From the NCBI RefSeq assembly GCF_002843385.1, contig NZ_MVDE01000010.1:86360-150359 (forward strand): 64,000 nt of DNA, given 5' to 3'. The DNA is from Labilibaculum manganireducens. GTDB lineage: Bacteria > Bacteroidota > Bacteroidia > Bacteroidales > Marinifilaceae. Positions 45,561 through 54,727 of the stretch are shown here, piece by piece; within the stretch, counting starts at the first letter, position 1, and every line of letters begins with the position of its first letter. The position numbers were made by a program, and so were the translations under genes. Below the pieces are notes generated by a model that was not told the DNA's origin, ran no database searches, and saw only the letters and a list, made by a program, of their open reading frames with translations.

Positions 45561-45671
45561 TGAGCTCGCGTGAAGGATTGAAGTGGAAACCCCGCAGCTG
45601 GGGTTGGATTTGTGTGTTGGGGCGAGGAGTTGGAACATAAAGCCTGACCCGAAGAACTGAGGGGCACGCCC
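45561..45671. repeat. Probable copy of a Bacteroidota intergenic structured repeat
   Basis: Words such as GAGCTCGCGTGAAGGATTG, AAGTGGAAACCCCGCAGC and GGGGCGAGGAG...CGCCC (45619-45671) resemble, from memory, a widespread intergenic element of Bacteroidota that begins GCGTGAGGGATTGAAGTGGAAAG. Two foldbacks are visible: AACCCCGCAGCTGGGGTT and GGGCG/CGCCC. No reading frame. The identity is from recall and should be checked. Confidence 0.45.
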
Positions 45672-45743
45672 AAAATAATTGGCAATTAATAATGCACAAT
45701 TTCTAATTGCACCTCCGTTTTCCGGATCGCATCAATAGAAAAT

Positions 45744-45774
45744 AAAAAAAGGAGAAACTCCCCAAAGCTTCTCC
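45744..45774 (-). terminator. Terminator after deoD
   Basis: Minus strand: GGAGAA (45774-45769) and TTCTCC (45756-45751) form a stem, followed by seven T (45750-45744). Confidence 0.7.
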
Positions 45775-45805
45775 CATACTTACAATAAATGTATCTGATC
45801 TAAAA

Positions 45806-46522
45806 TTATTGTCTGATTGCTGTCTCCAAACCAATTTTTATCATGGTATGAAGTGTTGTTTGGCGCTCTTCGGCACTTGTCTCCTCGCCGGTTAGGATAT
45901 GATCGCTAACGGTAAGAATTGCCAAAGCTTTCGCCTTGTTTCGGGCTGCGATTGTGTACAAAGCTGTTGCTTCCATTTCTACTGCTAAAACGCCGTAATC
46001 TGCCCAAATTTTAAATGGTTCAGGATTATTTTCTAAATCGTGATAAAAAATATCGGACGTTAATGTACTGCCCACTTTAATATTTACCCCTTGTTCGGTG
46101 GCTGCCTTATGGGCATCGCTCAACAAACCAAAATCGGCACATGGAGAATAATCCATGCCTTTAAATAAGTTCTTATTGATGGCTGAATCGGTACAGGATG
46201 TCATCGCCAAAATTACGTCGCGAACATGCACATCTTCGTTAAATGATCCACAGGTTCCGATACGAATCAGGTTTTTTACACCATATTGCGTAATCAGCTC
46301 ATGAGAATAAATTGAAATTGACGGTACGCCCATTCCCGTTCCCTGCACAGAAATGCGCTTGCCTTTATAAGTTCCTGTGAAACCCAGCATGTTTCTTACT
46401 TTATTGTAACAAACCACATCTTCCAGAAAATTATCGGCTATGTATTTTGCCCGTAAAGGATCTCCGGGTAAAAGGATAGTTTCAGCAATATCGCCCATTT
46501 TGGCTTCATTGTGTGCACTCAT
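45806..46522 (-). CDS. deoD: Purine nucleoside phosphorylase (DeoD type)
   Basis: 238 residues from ATG 46522 ([20 protein letters not shown]); the upstream extension to 46591 does not belong. It phosphorolyses purine nucleosides. Family motifs are [32 protein letters not shown], the substrate-binding VEMEATALY and the catalytic aspartate in [13 protein letters not shown]. With apt and tadA close by, it belongs to purine salvage, but each gene is separately placed. Confidence 0.95.
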   Translation of the reverse strand: MSAHNEAKMGDIAETILLPGDPLRAKYIADNFLEDVVCYNKVRNMLGFTGTYKGKRISVQGTGMGVPSISIYSHELITQYGVKNLIRIGTCGSFNEDVHVRDVILAMTSCTDSAINKNLFKGMDYSPCADFGLLSDAHKAATEQGVNIKVGSTLTSDIFYHDLENNPEPFKIWADYGVLAVEMEATALYTIAARNKAKALAILTVSDHILTGEETSAEERQTTLHTMIKIGLETAIRQ

Positions 46523-46789
46523 GATATATTGATTTATAGATTTACAAATAAAGATAATGGATTTCCGGCAAGGATCACAAGAACCAAACACAGAAACAGC
46601 ATTATATACTATTCAGTTTCGAAAAAAATATGGATATAAATTGGTTGGATGGTAGTTTGGCAGGCAATCGTGCTAAAAAAGTAGAATTATCCCAACGATA
46701 CTTTACGAATCACTTTTTTACTTACCGCAGGCAAAAATAATAATTTTATCGGACTTTGCTCCTTTTTATTTTACACTTTTCTCCGTTTT

Positions 46790-47257
46790 CTATAGTGACA
46801 TTCTTTTACGGGCAAAGAAGTCGCGAATTAAAGCTGCACTTTCCTGTTCCATAATACCAGAAACTACTTCGGTTCTTGGATGCATTGGGTTGGGCGAAAA
46901 ACGGGTATATCCTCTTTTCTCATCTTTTGCACCGTATACAATTTTTGAGATTTGCGACCACGCCAATGCACCTGCACACATATTGCAAGGTTCAAGAGTT
47001 ACATATAAAGTACAGTCTATGAGATATTTTCCCCCCAGAAAATTAGCTGCCGCAGTTATGGCCTGCATTTCGGCGTGAGCGGTCACATCATTCAACCGCT
47101 CTGTAAGATTGTGCGACCGTGCTATTATTCTATTGTTGCACACCACAACGGCGCCCACCGGAATTTCATCGGCCTCGAAAGCTTTGTGGGCTTCCTGCAT
47201 GGCCTGTTTCATAAAATATTCGTCGGAAAACGGAGATATAACTGACTCTTGGTTCAT
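46790..47257 (-). CDS. tadA: tRNA-specific adenosine deaminase
   Basis: 155 residues from ATG 47257; the open frame continues 35 codons upstream without similarity. It deaminates A34 to inosine in tRNA-Arg(ACG). The zinc/catalytic motifs are TAHAEMQAI (H-A-E) and PCNMCAGAL (P-C-x2-C), with ADEIPVGAVVV before and YGAKDEKRGYT after. Confidence 0.95.
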   Translation of the reverse strand: MNQESVISPFSDEYFMKQAMQEAHKAFEADEIPVGAVVVCNNRIIARSHNLTERLNDVTAHAEMQAITAAANFLGGKYLIDCTLYVTLEPCNMCAGALAWSQISKIVYGAKDEKRGYTRFSPNPMHPRTEVVSGIMEQESAALIRDFFARKRMSL

Positions 47258-47632
47258 ATTAGTAAAGATTTGAGATGTGAGAAAGAATATTTTATCCATA
47301 ACTACTGCAAACGGTTCATATTGTAATTGTCCGAAAACAGAGCTGCAAACTACTGCTTTCATACAATTTAAGACCTAATTTTATTTCTTATCGCTAAAAT
47401 TTAACAATCTATTAATAAAAGCGTATTCAGTTTCGCAAATTGTTAGTAATTTCGCAAAGTTAACAAAACCAATAACAAAGAACGAGGTTGATAACAGAAA
47501 GCTGTTGGTGATTAGCCACTGCAATTGATATTAATAATTGTTCGACAGTAAATCTAAAGAAACAGACCTAAATAACAGGAATCAGCTAATGGCTAATAAC
47601 TAATAGCTTGTTAAATCATAAAATGGTATAAG
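47258..47632. other. Intergenic region between tadA and aspS with a long imperfect inverted repeat
   Basis: Arms AAGCTGTTGGTGATTAGCCA (47499-47518) and TGGCTAATAACTAATAGCTT (47590-47609) pair at 17 of 20 positions across 71 bases, so the aspS leader may fold as one long hairpin. This looks like another small repeat element. The aspS promoter should lie here, but no clean -7/-33 pair was found. Confidence 0.45.
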
Positions 47633-49390
47633 ATGTACAGGACTCATACTTGTGGAGAATTAAGAATTCAGAATGTAAACGATACGGTAACGCTTAGTGG
47701 TTGGGTGCAAAAAGCACGTAACCTGGGGGGAATGACCTTTGTTGATCTTCGTGATAGATATGGCATTACTCAGTTTGTTTTCGATATGGAAAGCAATACT
47801 GAATTATGCGAAAAGGCTAGAAAACTGGGCCGTGAATTCGTTGTTGCAATTACCGGTAAGGTTGCTGAAAGACAAAGTAAAAACGACAAAATACCTACAG
47901 GAGCTGTTGAGATTATTGCTGATGATATAACTATTTTGAGCAAATCGGCAATTCCTCCTTTTACCATTGAAGACAATACCGATGGTGGTGATGAATTAAG
48001 AATGAAATATCGTTACCTCGATTTGCGCCGTTCTTGTGTTCGCGAGAATTTAATTTTGCGTCACAAAATGGGCATCGAAGTTCGTAACTATTTGGATCAG
48101 TTGAATTTTATTGAAACAGAAACTCCTGTATTGATAAAATCGACTCCGGAAGGTGCGCGTGACTTTATTGTTCCTTCAAGAATGAATCAGGGTGAGTTTT
48201 ACGCTTTGCCGCAGTCACCACAGGTATTCAAACAATTGTTGATGATTTCCGGTTTCGACCGTTACTATCAAATTGTAAAATGTTTCCGCGATGAAGATTT
48301 ACGTGCCGACCGTCAGCCTGAATTTACACAGATTGATTGCGAAATGGCCTTTGTTGAGCAGGATGACATTTTAGATACTTTTGAAGGATTGACCAAACAT
48401 TTATTCAAGAAATTGAAAGATGTGGAGATGAACTTCAAATTCCCAAGATTGGATTACGCTGACGCCATGGAATTTTATGGTAACGATAAGCCTGATATCC
48501 GTTTTGATATGAAGTTTGTTGACCTAAGTGTAATTGCTAAGGGTAGTGATTTCAAAGTTTTTGATGAAGCCGAATACATCGGGGCAATTTGTGCTGCCGG
48601 ATGTGCTGCGTATACCCGTAAACAATTGGATGCGTTGACCGATTTTGTGAAAAAACCACAAATTGGAGCCAAAGGATTGGTTTACCTGCGATACAACGAA
48701 GATGGTTCGTATAAATCATCGGTTGATAAATTTTACACTGAAGAGCAATTGCAGAAATGGGCGGAAGCTTGTAATGCAAAACCAGGCGATTTGATTTTGA
48801 TTTTGGTGGGTGAAAAAGCCAAAACATTGCCTCAACTAAGCGAACTGCGTTTGGAAATGGGTAATCAGTTAGGCTTGCGCGATAAAAATGTTTACGCACC
48901 GCTTTGGGTTGTTGATTTCCCTCTTTTAGAGTGGGATGAAGATTCAGAACGTTTCCATGCCATGCACCATCCATTTACTTCGCCTAAAAAGGAAGATTTC
49001 CATATGCTGGAAACTGATCCGGGTAAAGTTCGTGCCAATGCTTACGATTTGGTTATTAATGGTGTTGAAATTGGCGGTGGTTCTATTCGTATTCACGATA
49101 CAGAACTTCAGGCCCGTATGTTCAAACATCTTGGTTTTACCGATGAAGAGGCACAAGCTCAGTTTGGTTTCCTGATGAATGCATTTAAATATGGTGCACC
49201 ACCACACGGCGGCATCGCTTTTGGATTTGACCGTTTAGCATCTATGTTTGCAGGTATCGAATCAATCAGAGACGTTATTGCATTCCCAAAAAACAATTCG
49301 GGCCGTGATGTAATGATTGATTCTCCATCGCCGATTGCCGAAGCACAAATGATTGAATTGGGTCTTGACTACAGAAAGAAGTTGAAGTAA
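47633..49390 (+). CDS. aspS: Aspartyl-tRNA synthetase
   Basis: 585 residues, bacterial type with the extra GAD domain. The N-terminal OB fold runs [20 protein letters not shown]. Class II motifs are visible: [38 protein letters not shown], and motif 3 in [19 protein letters not shown]. It charges tRNA-Asp. It is a lone gene with a terminator behind it. Confidence 0.97.
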   Translation: MYRTHTCGELRIQNVNDTVTLSGWVQKARNLGGMTFVDLRDRYGITQFVFDMESNTELCEKARKLGREFVVAITGKVAERQSKNDKIPTGAVEIIADDITILSKSAIPPFTIEDNTDGGDELRMKYRYLDLRRSCVRENLILRHKMGIEVRNYLDQLNFIETETPVLIKSTPEGARDFIVPSRMNQGEFYALPQSPQVFKQLLMISGFDRYYQIVKCFRDEDLRADRQPEFTQIDCEMAFVEQDDILDTFEGLTKHLFKKLKDVEMNFKFPRLDYADAMEFYGNDKPDIRFDMKFVDLSVIAKGSDFKVFDEAEYIGAICAAGCAAYTRKQLDALTDFVKKPQIGAKGLVYLRYNEDGSYKSSVDKFYTEEQLQKWAEACNAKPGDLILILVGEKAKTLPQLSELRLEMGNQLGLRDKNVYAPLWVVDFPLLEWDEDSERFHAMHHPFTSPKKEDFHMLETDPGKVRANAYDLVINGVEIGGGSIRIHDTELQARMFKHLGFTDEEAQAQFGFLMNAFKYGAPPHGGIAFGFDRLASMFAGIESIRDVIAFPKNNSGRDVMIDSPSPIAEAQMIELGLDYRKKLK

Positions 49391-49413
49391 GGATCTTTAA
49401 AATATCAGTACAG

Positions 49414-49442
49414 GCTCCGATCAAATGATCGGAGCTTTTTTT
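49414..49442 (+). terminator. Terminator after aspS
   Basis: Perfect stem GCTCCGATCA (49414-49423) / TGATCGGAGC (49426-49435), then seven T. Confidence 0.85.
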
Positions 49443-49498
49443 GTGCCTTTTTCTAATTTAGACGCTGATTTCAAAACAACACGGAAAGTTTAAAATGG

Positions 49499-49545
49499 GA
49501 CGCAGATTACTTATGAAAAAAAATGATAGACACAGAAAAACTGTC
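49499..49545. repeat. Dispersed intergenic repeat, copy A
   Basis: A stretch beginning GACGCAGATTACTTATGAAA and continuing to ACTGTC is closely related to 54593-54652, with about 10 extra bases in the second copy. No foldback. Probably a small non-coding repeat family. Confidence 0.5.
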
Positions 49546-49657
49546 TGGAAAAAACCGTTAAAAATGCACCAAACAGCTTAGTTATCCGTCACAAATTCTC
49601 TTCGCCGATCACAGGCAATAGTCATTAGTCCCTAATTTTAGATATGAATCCCAAACA

Positions 49658-49690
49658 TTTGAAAAGAACCCAATTGGGGATGTATACTTG
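49658..49690 (+). promoter_or_regulatory. Possible promoter of the TonB receptor gene
   Basis: TTTG (49658-49661), 21-base spacer, TATACTTG (49683-49690). One mismatch in the -7 box and a slightly long spacer. Confidence 0.4.
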
Positions 49691-49724
49691 TATCTAAAAC
49701 AAAATGATTTTAACCTCGATACAA

Positions 49725-51881
49725 ATGAAAAAGACGATTTGCCTAATGGGATTTTTATTGCTGAATTTATTTCTGCTGAATGCTCAAATAAAAATATCAG
49801 GTAAAGTAACAGATGAAAACAAACAAGCTTTACCCGGAGCGAATGTATATATAAAAGGAACAGTTGAAGGCGCCTCAACAGATACTGAAGGTTTCTTCCA
49901 ATTTGAAAGTACATCGAATGGAGAACAGGTTTTAGTGGTGAGTTGTCTGGGATATCAAACACATGAAAAGAAGGATCTAATTACCAATTTAAAAGGTCTG
50001 ATTATTATCATGAAGCAGGAAGAACTTGGTTTGGATGAGATTGTAGTTACTGCCAGCACATTTAGCATTGGAAGAAGCCGTACGGTAGAAAAAATGAATG
50101 CTCTTGATGTGGTTTTAACAGGAAGTTCGAATGGTGACATTTACGGAGCCTTGCAAACTCTCCCCGGAACTCAAAAAGTAGGTGAAGATGGTAAACTTTA
50201 TGTTCGCGGAGGAGAAACCCGGGAAAGTCAAACATTTATTGATGGAATGCACGTTTTGTTCCCATATACCTCAACAGCCCAGAACACTCCTGTCCGATCG
50301 AGATTTTCTCCCTTCCTGTTCAAAGGCATCAACTTATCATTAGGAGGATATGATTCTGAATATGGTCAGGCTTTATCATCCATATTGCCTATGGAAACAA
50401 AAGATGCAGCCTCGAGCACAAAAATTGGCGTAAATGCATCGCCATTGAGCATTGGTGGTGGTGGTACTTATGCCTGGAAAAAGGCATCTGTTTCGGCCAA
50501 TGTGAATTACACAAACAAAAGCCTTTACAGCAAAGTATTTCCAGATGACTATCAATGGAAAAAGGATTACAGATCATTAGCCGGTGAAGTGCAGATCAGA
50601 TCACAATTAGGAAGGAATTCTGTTTATAAATTGTATTTAGGAATTGACCGAACAGCTTTTATTAGAACCATAACCGATGATTTGAACAATACTCCAACCC
50701 GTAATTTTGACTTAGCCCGAGACAATTACTACATCAACTCCACTTTTGCAACCCGAACAAAGAACAATTATCATTTATTTTTGGGGACTGCTTACTCCTA
50801 CGCATCAAACAAATATAAAAATACAAATTTGGTTGGTGATGCATTTACCGATCACGAAAGTGAACTTCATGCGAAAGCCAAAATTGAAAAAAGCATCTCT
50901 AAATTTTATAAACTACGCGGAGGCTTAGAAGCATATTTAAAAAACCACAGCCAAACCTATGAAGATAACTTGTCGGCCATTTTAATGGACAATGATTTAC
51001 AACGCAATTTATATGCAGGTTATCTAGACAATCAGTTTAAATTGAAAAAGTATTTGTACGCAAATGCTTCTGCAAGAGTGGAGTATTCTGAACTACTAAA
51101 TAGTTGGAACTTAGCTCCCCGACTTTCATTGAACTACATAAATAATGGTTTTCAAGCATCAGCAATTGTTGGCAAATACTTTCAGGAACAGGAAGATGGT
51201 GTGTTGTTCTCAAAAAATGACATCGGACAACAAGAATCCTGCATGCATTATATTTTAAGCGGTTCGTACGAACTTAATGGAACGGTTTTAAAAGTGGAAT
51301 TGTACAAAAAAAAATACGAAGGATTGGGTTTGCTGCAAAATAATGCCTATTCCTCATTGGGATACGGCAAAAGCAAAGGAATTGATGCGTATTTATCCGG
51401 CGAAAGCAGTCCGCTTCGACTAAAATATACCTTGGCATACTCTTATAACGACTCAAAAAGATTATTCAAAGATTACGCTGTTGAATCGGTTCCTCTATTT
51501 TCGACAAAACACAATGCCAGTTTATCACTGCGCTATTCAATCCCTGCTTTAAAAGCTTATGCCGGACTAACATATTCCTATGCCAGTGGAAGACCTTACA
51601 ACAACCCAAACAAAGCAGGTTTTATCAATTCGAAGGCTCCTGAATACCATAGCCTGGATTGTAACATGACCTTTCTTTTAAGTAAGAATGTAATTCTCTA
51701 CTCATCTGTCACCAATGTTTTAGGCAGGAAAAATGTATATGGATACACTTATTCGAACGCAACAAACACAGAGGGGATTTACAATCGCAAACCAATAGTC
51801 AATTCAAGAAAGCAATTCTATTACGTGGGCATTTTTATATCGCTAAAAAGCGATTCAGCCTATGATGTATCAAGCTTTTAA
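49725..51881 (+). CDS. TonB-dependent outer-membrane receptor
   Basis: 718 residues from ATG 49725 (signal peptide MKKTICLMGFLLLNLFLLNA); an ATG seven codons earlier is in frame. After the signal comes a CarboxypepD_reg domain (ISGKVTDENKQALPGANVYI). The plug follows (VVTASTFSIGR, LYVRGGETRESQTFIDGM), then a 22-strand barrel ending in aromatic/hydrophobic positions. It is shorter than SusC proteins and has no SusD beside it, so siderophore, cofactor or peptide uptake is more likely than glycan. The downstream small ORF, helical secreted protein and convergent LytTR gene may form one regulated module. Confidence 0.9.
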   Translation: MKKTICLMGFLLLNLFLLNAQIKISGKVTDENKQALPGANVYIKGTVEGASTDTEGFFQFESTSNGEQVLVVSCLGYQTHEKKDLITNLKGLIIIMKQEELGLDEIVVTASTFSIGRSRTVEKMNALDVVLTGSSNGDIYGALQTLPGTQKVGEDGKLYVRGGETRESQTFIDGMHVLFPYTSTAQNTPVRSRFSPFLFKGINLSLGGYDSEYGQALSSILPMETKDAASSTKIGVNASPLSIGGGGTYAWKKASVSANVNYTNKSLYSKVFPDDYQWKKDYRSLAGEVQIRSQLGRNSVYKLYLGIDRTAFIRTITDDLNNTPTRNFDLARDNYYINSTFATRTKNNYHLFLGTAYSYASNKYKNTNLVGDAFTDHESELHAKAKIEKSISKFYKLRGGLEAYLKNHSQTYEDNLSAILMDNDLQRNLYAGYLDNQFKLKKYLYANASARVEYSELLNSWNLAPRLSLNYINNGFQASAIVGKYFQEQEDGVLFSKNDIGQQESCMHYILSGSYELNGTVLKVELYKKKYEGLGLLQNNAYSSLGYGKSKGIDAYLSGESSPLRLKYTLAYSYNDSKRLFKDYAVESVPLFSTKHNASLSLRYSIPALKAYAGLTYSYASGRPYNNPNKAGFINSKAPEYHSLDCNMTFLLSKNVILYSSVTNVLGRKNVYGYTYSNATNTEGIYNRKPIVNSRKQFYYVGIFISLKSDSAYDVSSF

Positions 51882-51937
51882 CAATCAATAAATAAAAAAC
51901 CAACAAAATAAATTCTAATCATTTAATACTAAAGAAT

Positions 51938-52036
51938 ATGAAACGTCCATGGCAAAAGTGTTTTGGCACACAGGGGATGATTATTCCCGGCATGGAAAGT
52001 TCCATATGGCAAAAACCTAAAATTATAATCATATGA
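51938..52036 (+). CDS. Possible 32-residue small protein coupled to the next gene
   Basis: ATG 51938 to TGA 52034-52036 gives a 32-codon frame (MKRPWQKCFGTQ, ending WQKPKIIII) with two Trp-Gln-Lys words. Its stop overlaps the start of the next gene in ATGA fashion, a typical sign of translational coupling. It has no signal peptide and no known family. It could instead be a chance frame. Confidence 0.35.
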   Translation: MKRPWQKCFGTQGMIIPGMESSIWQKPKIIII

Positions 52037-52710
52037 AAAAATTATGCGTAGTACTCGTTTTTATGGTAATGTTATTAAATCAGGCATTGTGCACAAACCA
52101 AATTGCAACTAATGAAAATACAAAATCTGAGTTTTACCAAATTCTGGGAAGCAGTCTTTCCAAATTAAGTACGGCACAAAATGAAGCAGACCTTCTCTCT
52201 GTTGTGAATGAAATAAAAAGATTGGAAACTATGTTTCCTGATGAATGGCTGACAACTTACTACATCGCCTTTCTTGATTTGAAAGCATCCTTCTCTGCAC
52301 CAATAGAGAAACAAGAGGTGTTGCTAAAAGAGGCTTTGCTTAAAATTGAAAATTTAAAACAAAACAAATCGGCCAATTTATCGGAGGTTTATACTTTGGA
52401 AGGCTACTACTACCTGGCAATAATTGCTCAAAACCCAGCTCAAAACGGGCAAATTTATTACAAAGAAGTAATTTCGGCTTACAGCAAAGCAATTGCTTAC
52501 AATGGAGAAAATCCACGCCCCGTGCTATTATTGACTTTGTTTAAAAACAGAATGGCTCAATTTACGGGTGCCGATCAATCTTCTTTTTGTGAGGATTTAA
52601 AAAAAATAGAATTGATGTTTTCAACCTTTACGCCAAAAACCAAATTGGATCCAAATTGGGGAGAACAACAATTGAAAACGGCTCAGCAAAATTGTCCAAG
52701 TCAAGAGTAA
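52033..52710 (+). CDS. Secreted helical (TPR-like) protein, unknown function
   Basis: 225 residues. Signal peptide MKKLCVVLVFMVMLLNQALC, then mostly helical sequence with TPR-like spacing (FYQILGSSLSKLSTAQNEAD, TYYIAFLDLKASF, YTLEGYYYLAIIAQNP, YSKAIAYNGENPRPVLLL). It probably stays in the periplasm, bound to a partner; the TonB receptor encoded just before is the obvious candidate. Similar TPR-like proteins accompany TonB receptors in other Bacteroidota. Tail-to-tail with the LytTR gene, separated by a hairpin. Confidence 0.7.
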   Translation: MKKLCVVLVFMVMLLNQALCTNQIATNENTKSEFYQILGSSLSKLSTAQNEADLLSVVNEIKRLETMFPDEWLTTYYIAFLDLKASFSAPIEKQEVLLKEALLKIENLKQNKSANLSEVYTLEGYYYLAIIAQNPAQNGQIYYKEVISAYSKAIAYNGENPRPVLLLTLFKNRMAQFTGADQSSFCEDLKKIELMFSTFTPKTKLDPNWGEQQLKTAQQNCPSQE

Positions 52711-52738
52711 TTTCAACTGATTCGTTCAAACTTAAAGA

Positions 52739-52762
52739 TTGGATGATGGATTCATCATCCAA
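52739..52762. terminator. Hairpin between the convergent TPR-like and LytTR genes
   Basis: TTGGATGATG (52739-52748) / CATCATCCAA (52753-52762), loop GATT: a perfect 10-bp stem. It has no long T-run, so efficiency is uncertain. Confidence 0.5.
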
Positions 52763-52766
52763 ATCT

Positions 52767-53612
52767 CTAGTATATTATTTTTTGAAATTCAGGAACATAT
52801 TTTCTCGAAACGGGTATTGTCTGCTCGTAATTTTTCAAGAGAATTTTATATCCGTTCGAATTTCCTTTTGCCGTCTTTATTTGGTTTAAGTTGATCAAGA
52901 AAGAGCGATGACATTGAAAGACAGCATCATTTTGTACCTGATCGACCAGGTTTGTAAGCGTGTTACGAATACTTGTTGTTTTTACAAGTCCATCGACTAA
53001 GTAATAGATGTGGACATGATTTTTAATTGCTTCCAAAAACAGGAAATTATTTATTTCGATTGTAAAATCAGACTCCGTTTTGTTTGCATTCTCAAAAGTG
53101 ATCGGGCTGTTGTGCTCCATTGTTTCACCACTCCGTCCTTCTTGAATAATCTGACTCAAATTATTCTTAAGCGCCCTGTTGTAACGAATTAAAACCATTC
53201 CGGTAATTGGAAAAATGCCAATCGCGCTTGTTAGTAATAAGGTATACAGAAAAGACCATGCATTTACCTGAAAACCATTAATAATCAATGATAAATAATA
53301 CAAATTCGATAAGGAAATTAAAATCAGAAGGAAAAGGATGTACCCTATTTCTTTAAGAACAGTCCACTTTTTATTGAAAAGTTGATGAAGCTGTTTTTTG
53401 ACGAAGGTATTCATGAAAAGCAGACACAGAAAAGTGATCGTGCCAAATCCCAACGACGCGATCATTTTGTTATTTTCATAACTGTAAAACCCAAAAGGCT
53501 GAAAAATATACAGAATTGCGCTTACAGCTATTCCAATAAAAAAAAGATGTTTCAGATTTAATACCGAAAATGGGTACTTTCTATTAATGATTTTTATTTG
53601 GCTTAAGTTCAT
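52767..53612 (-). CDS. Membrane-bound LytTR-family transcription regulator
   Basis: 281 residues. Four membrane spans in the first ~145 residues (about 22-38, 50-69, 86-108, 119-142) are followed by a linker and a C-terminal LytTR DNA-binding domain. That domain shows FLFLEAIKNHVHIYYLVDG, LVDQVQNDAVFQCHRSFLIN and the final TIPVSRKYVPEF. Such proteins bind DNA while in the membrane; no receiver domain is present. It is convergent with the TonB receptor/TPR-like genes and may regulate them (inference from position). Confidence 0.85.
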   Translation of the reverse strand: MNLSQIKIINRKYPFSVLNLKHLFFIGIAVSAILYIFQPFGFYSYENNKMIASLGFGTITFLCLLFMNTFVKKQLHQLFNKKWTVLKEIGYILFLLILISLSNLYYLSLIINGFQVNAWSFLYTLLLTSAIGIFPITGMVLIRYNRALKNNLSQIIQEGRSGETMEHNSPITFENANKTESDFTIEINNFLFLEAIKNHVHIYYLVDGLVKTTSIRNTLTNLVDQVQNDAVFQCHRSFLINLNQIKTAKGNSNGYKILLKNYEQTIPVSRKYVPEFQKIIY

Positions 53613-53734
53613 TATGTGGGCTCAATACGAATTTGTTATTGGACATAAATATAAGAAAATTTCCAGTTTATTTTTTGAGTTCAAATTAAAGACAGCCATT
53701 CTTAATTTACGGAAAAAACCCATCTTCTTATCAA

Positions 53735-53760
53735 CAAAAAAGCCCCGACAATATCGAGGC
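53735..53760 (-). terminator. Terminator after the charged secreted protein gene
   Basis: Minus strand: GCCTCGA (53760-53754) / TCGGGGC (53748-53742), one mismatch, followed by six T. Confidence 0.7.
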
Positions 53761-53784
53761 ATTTTGTTTTGATCCTTTCAAGAT

Positions 53785-54483
53785 CTATTCCTTTTTCTTC
53801 TTTCTCTTGATTTTCTTCACTTTTTTACCATTCTGATCATCAACCTCTACTTCTACTGTAATATCTACATCCTTGTCCTTTTCAATCCACATTTTCTCAT
53901 CACCAGAAGTTTTAATTTTGATGATTTTATAACCATTCTCTTCAGTCACTTCAACGTCATCAGAATCGTTGATAATAAAAACTTTCTCTCCTTTTTTACC
54001 ATGAGATTCAATCATATGCATTTTATGATCTCCTCCTTCCAGCATTTCAATATGAATATCCTTTTTAATACATGAATCGCCGCCATGAATAATTACATTT
54101 CCATCCTCATCCGAAATTCTGATTTTATTCATTACTCTCATCTCCTTAGCATCGCAAGCTGAATCTGATGAAAAAACAAATGTCTTCATTATTCTCTTGT
54201 GCTTGCCATGATTCTCATCCCCATCATCAGAGATCCAAACATGATGCTTTTTTATCAGAGAATCCGACATTCCCTTTAATTCCATCATTTCAAACATTTT
54301 TTGGTGACCTTCAGCATCATAAAAGACAGTATCGATAACTGTTTCTTTCCCATCTTCAATAAGCTTAACCTTTACATGCGTTTCATGTTTTTCATCTTTT
54401 TTTTCTTTCTTCTGAGCCGAAGAGCTTTGAGCAGCAAAAACTGCAAAACAAACCAGCAACAAATAGAGTGATAAACGTTTCAT
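53785..54483 (-). CDS. Secreted, highly charged protein of unknown function
   Basis: 232 residues. Signal peptide MKRLSLYLLLVCFAVFAAQS followed by a strongly charged chain rich in K, E, D and H (EKKDEKHETHVKVKL, ISDDGDENHGKHKRIM), ending in a lysine run (KKIKRKKKKE). Repeated beta-like words (VIDTVFYDAEG, VFIINDSDDVEV) suggest a beta-sheet fold. No family recognised. The His/Asp richness would fit metal binding, but that is speculation. Similar proteins occur alone in Bacteroidota genomes. Confidence 0.7.
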   Translation of the reverse strand: MKRLSLYLLLVCFAVFAAQSSSAQKKEKKDEKHETHVKVKLIEDGKETVIDTVFYDAEGHQKMFEMMELKGMSDSLIKKHHVWISDDGDENHGKHKRIMKTFVFSSDSACDAKEMRVMNKIRISDEDGNVIIHGGDSCIKKDIHIEMLEGGDHKMHMIESHGKKGEKVFIINDSDDVEVTEENGYKIIKIKTSGDEKMWIEKDKDVDITVEVEVDDQNGKKVKKIKRKKKKE

Positions 54484-54592
54484 AACTTATCTTTTAGGTT
54501 CAAATAATAATTTCTACAATCAAAATTACGATACTCCTAAACGAAAGGCAGTTAAGCTTTAGCTAAAAAGAGTTAAGGAAAGGTTAAAATAA

Positions 54593-54652
54593 GACGCAGA
54601 TTATTTATGAAAGAAATGATAAACACAGATAATGAGAGACAAAAAAACTGTC
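54593..54652. repeat. Dispersed intergenic repeat, copy B
   Basis: Begins GACGCAGATTATTTATGAAA and continues to ACTGTC; related to copy A at 49499-49545. It sits in the spacer downstream of lepA and upstream of the charged-protein gene. Confidence 0.5.
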
Positions 54653-54727
54653 CTAAGAGTAGAACAGCTTTTTAAAAATTTATTGGTCAGAATTATTCAT
54701 CATTTCTAATTCATAACTCATAATTAT

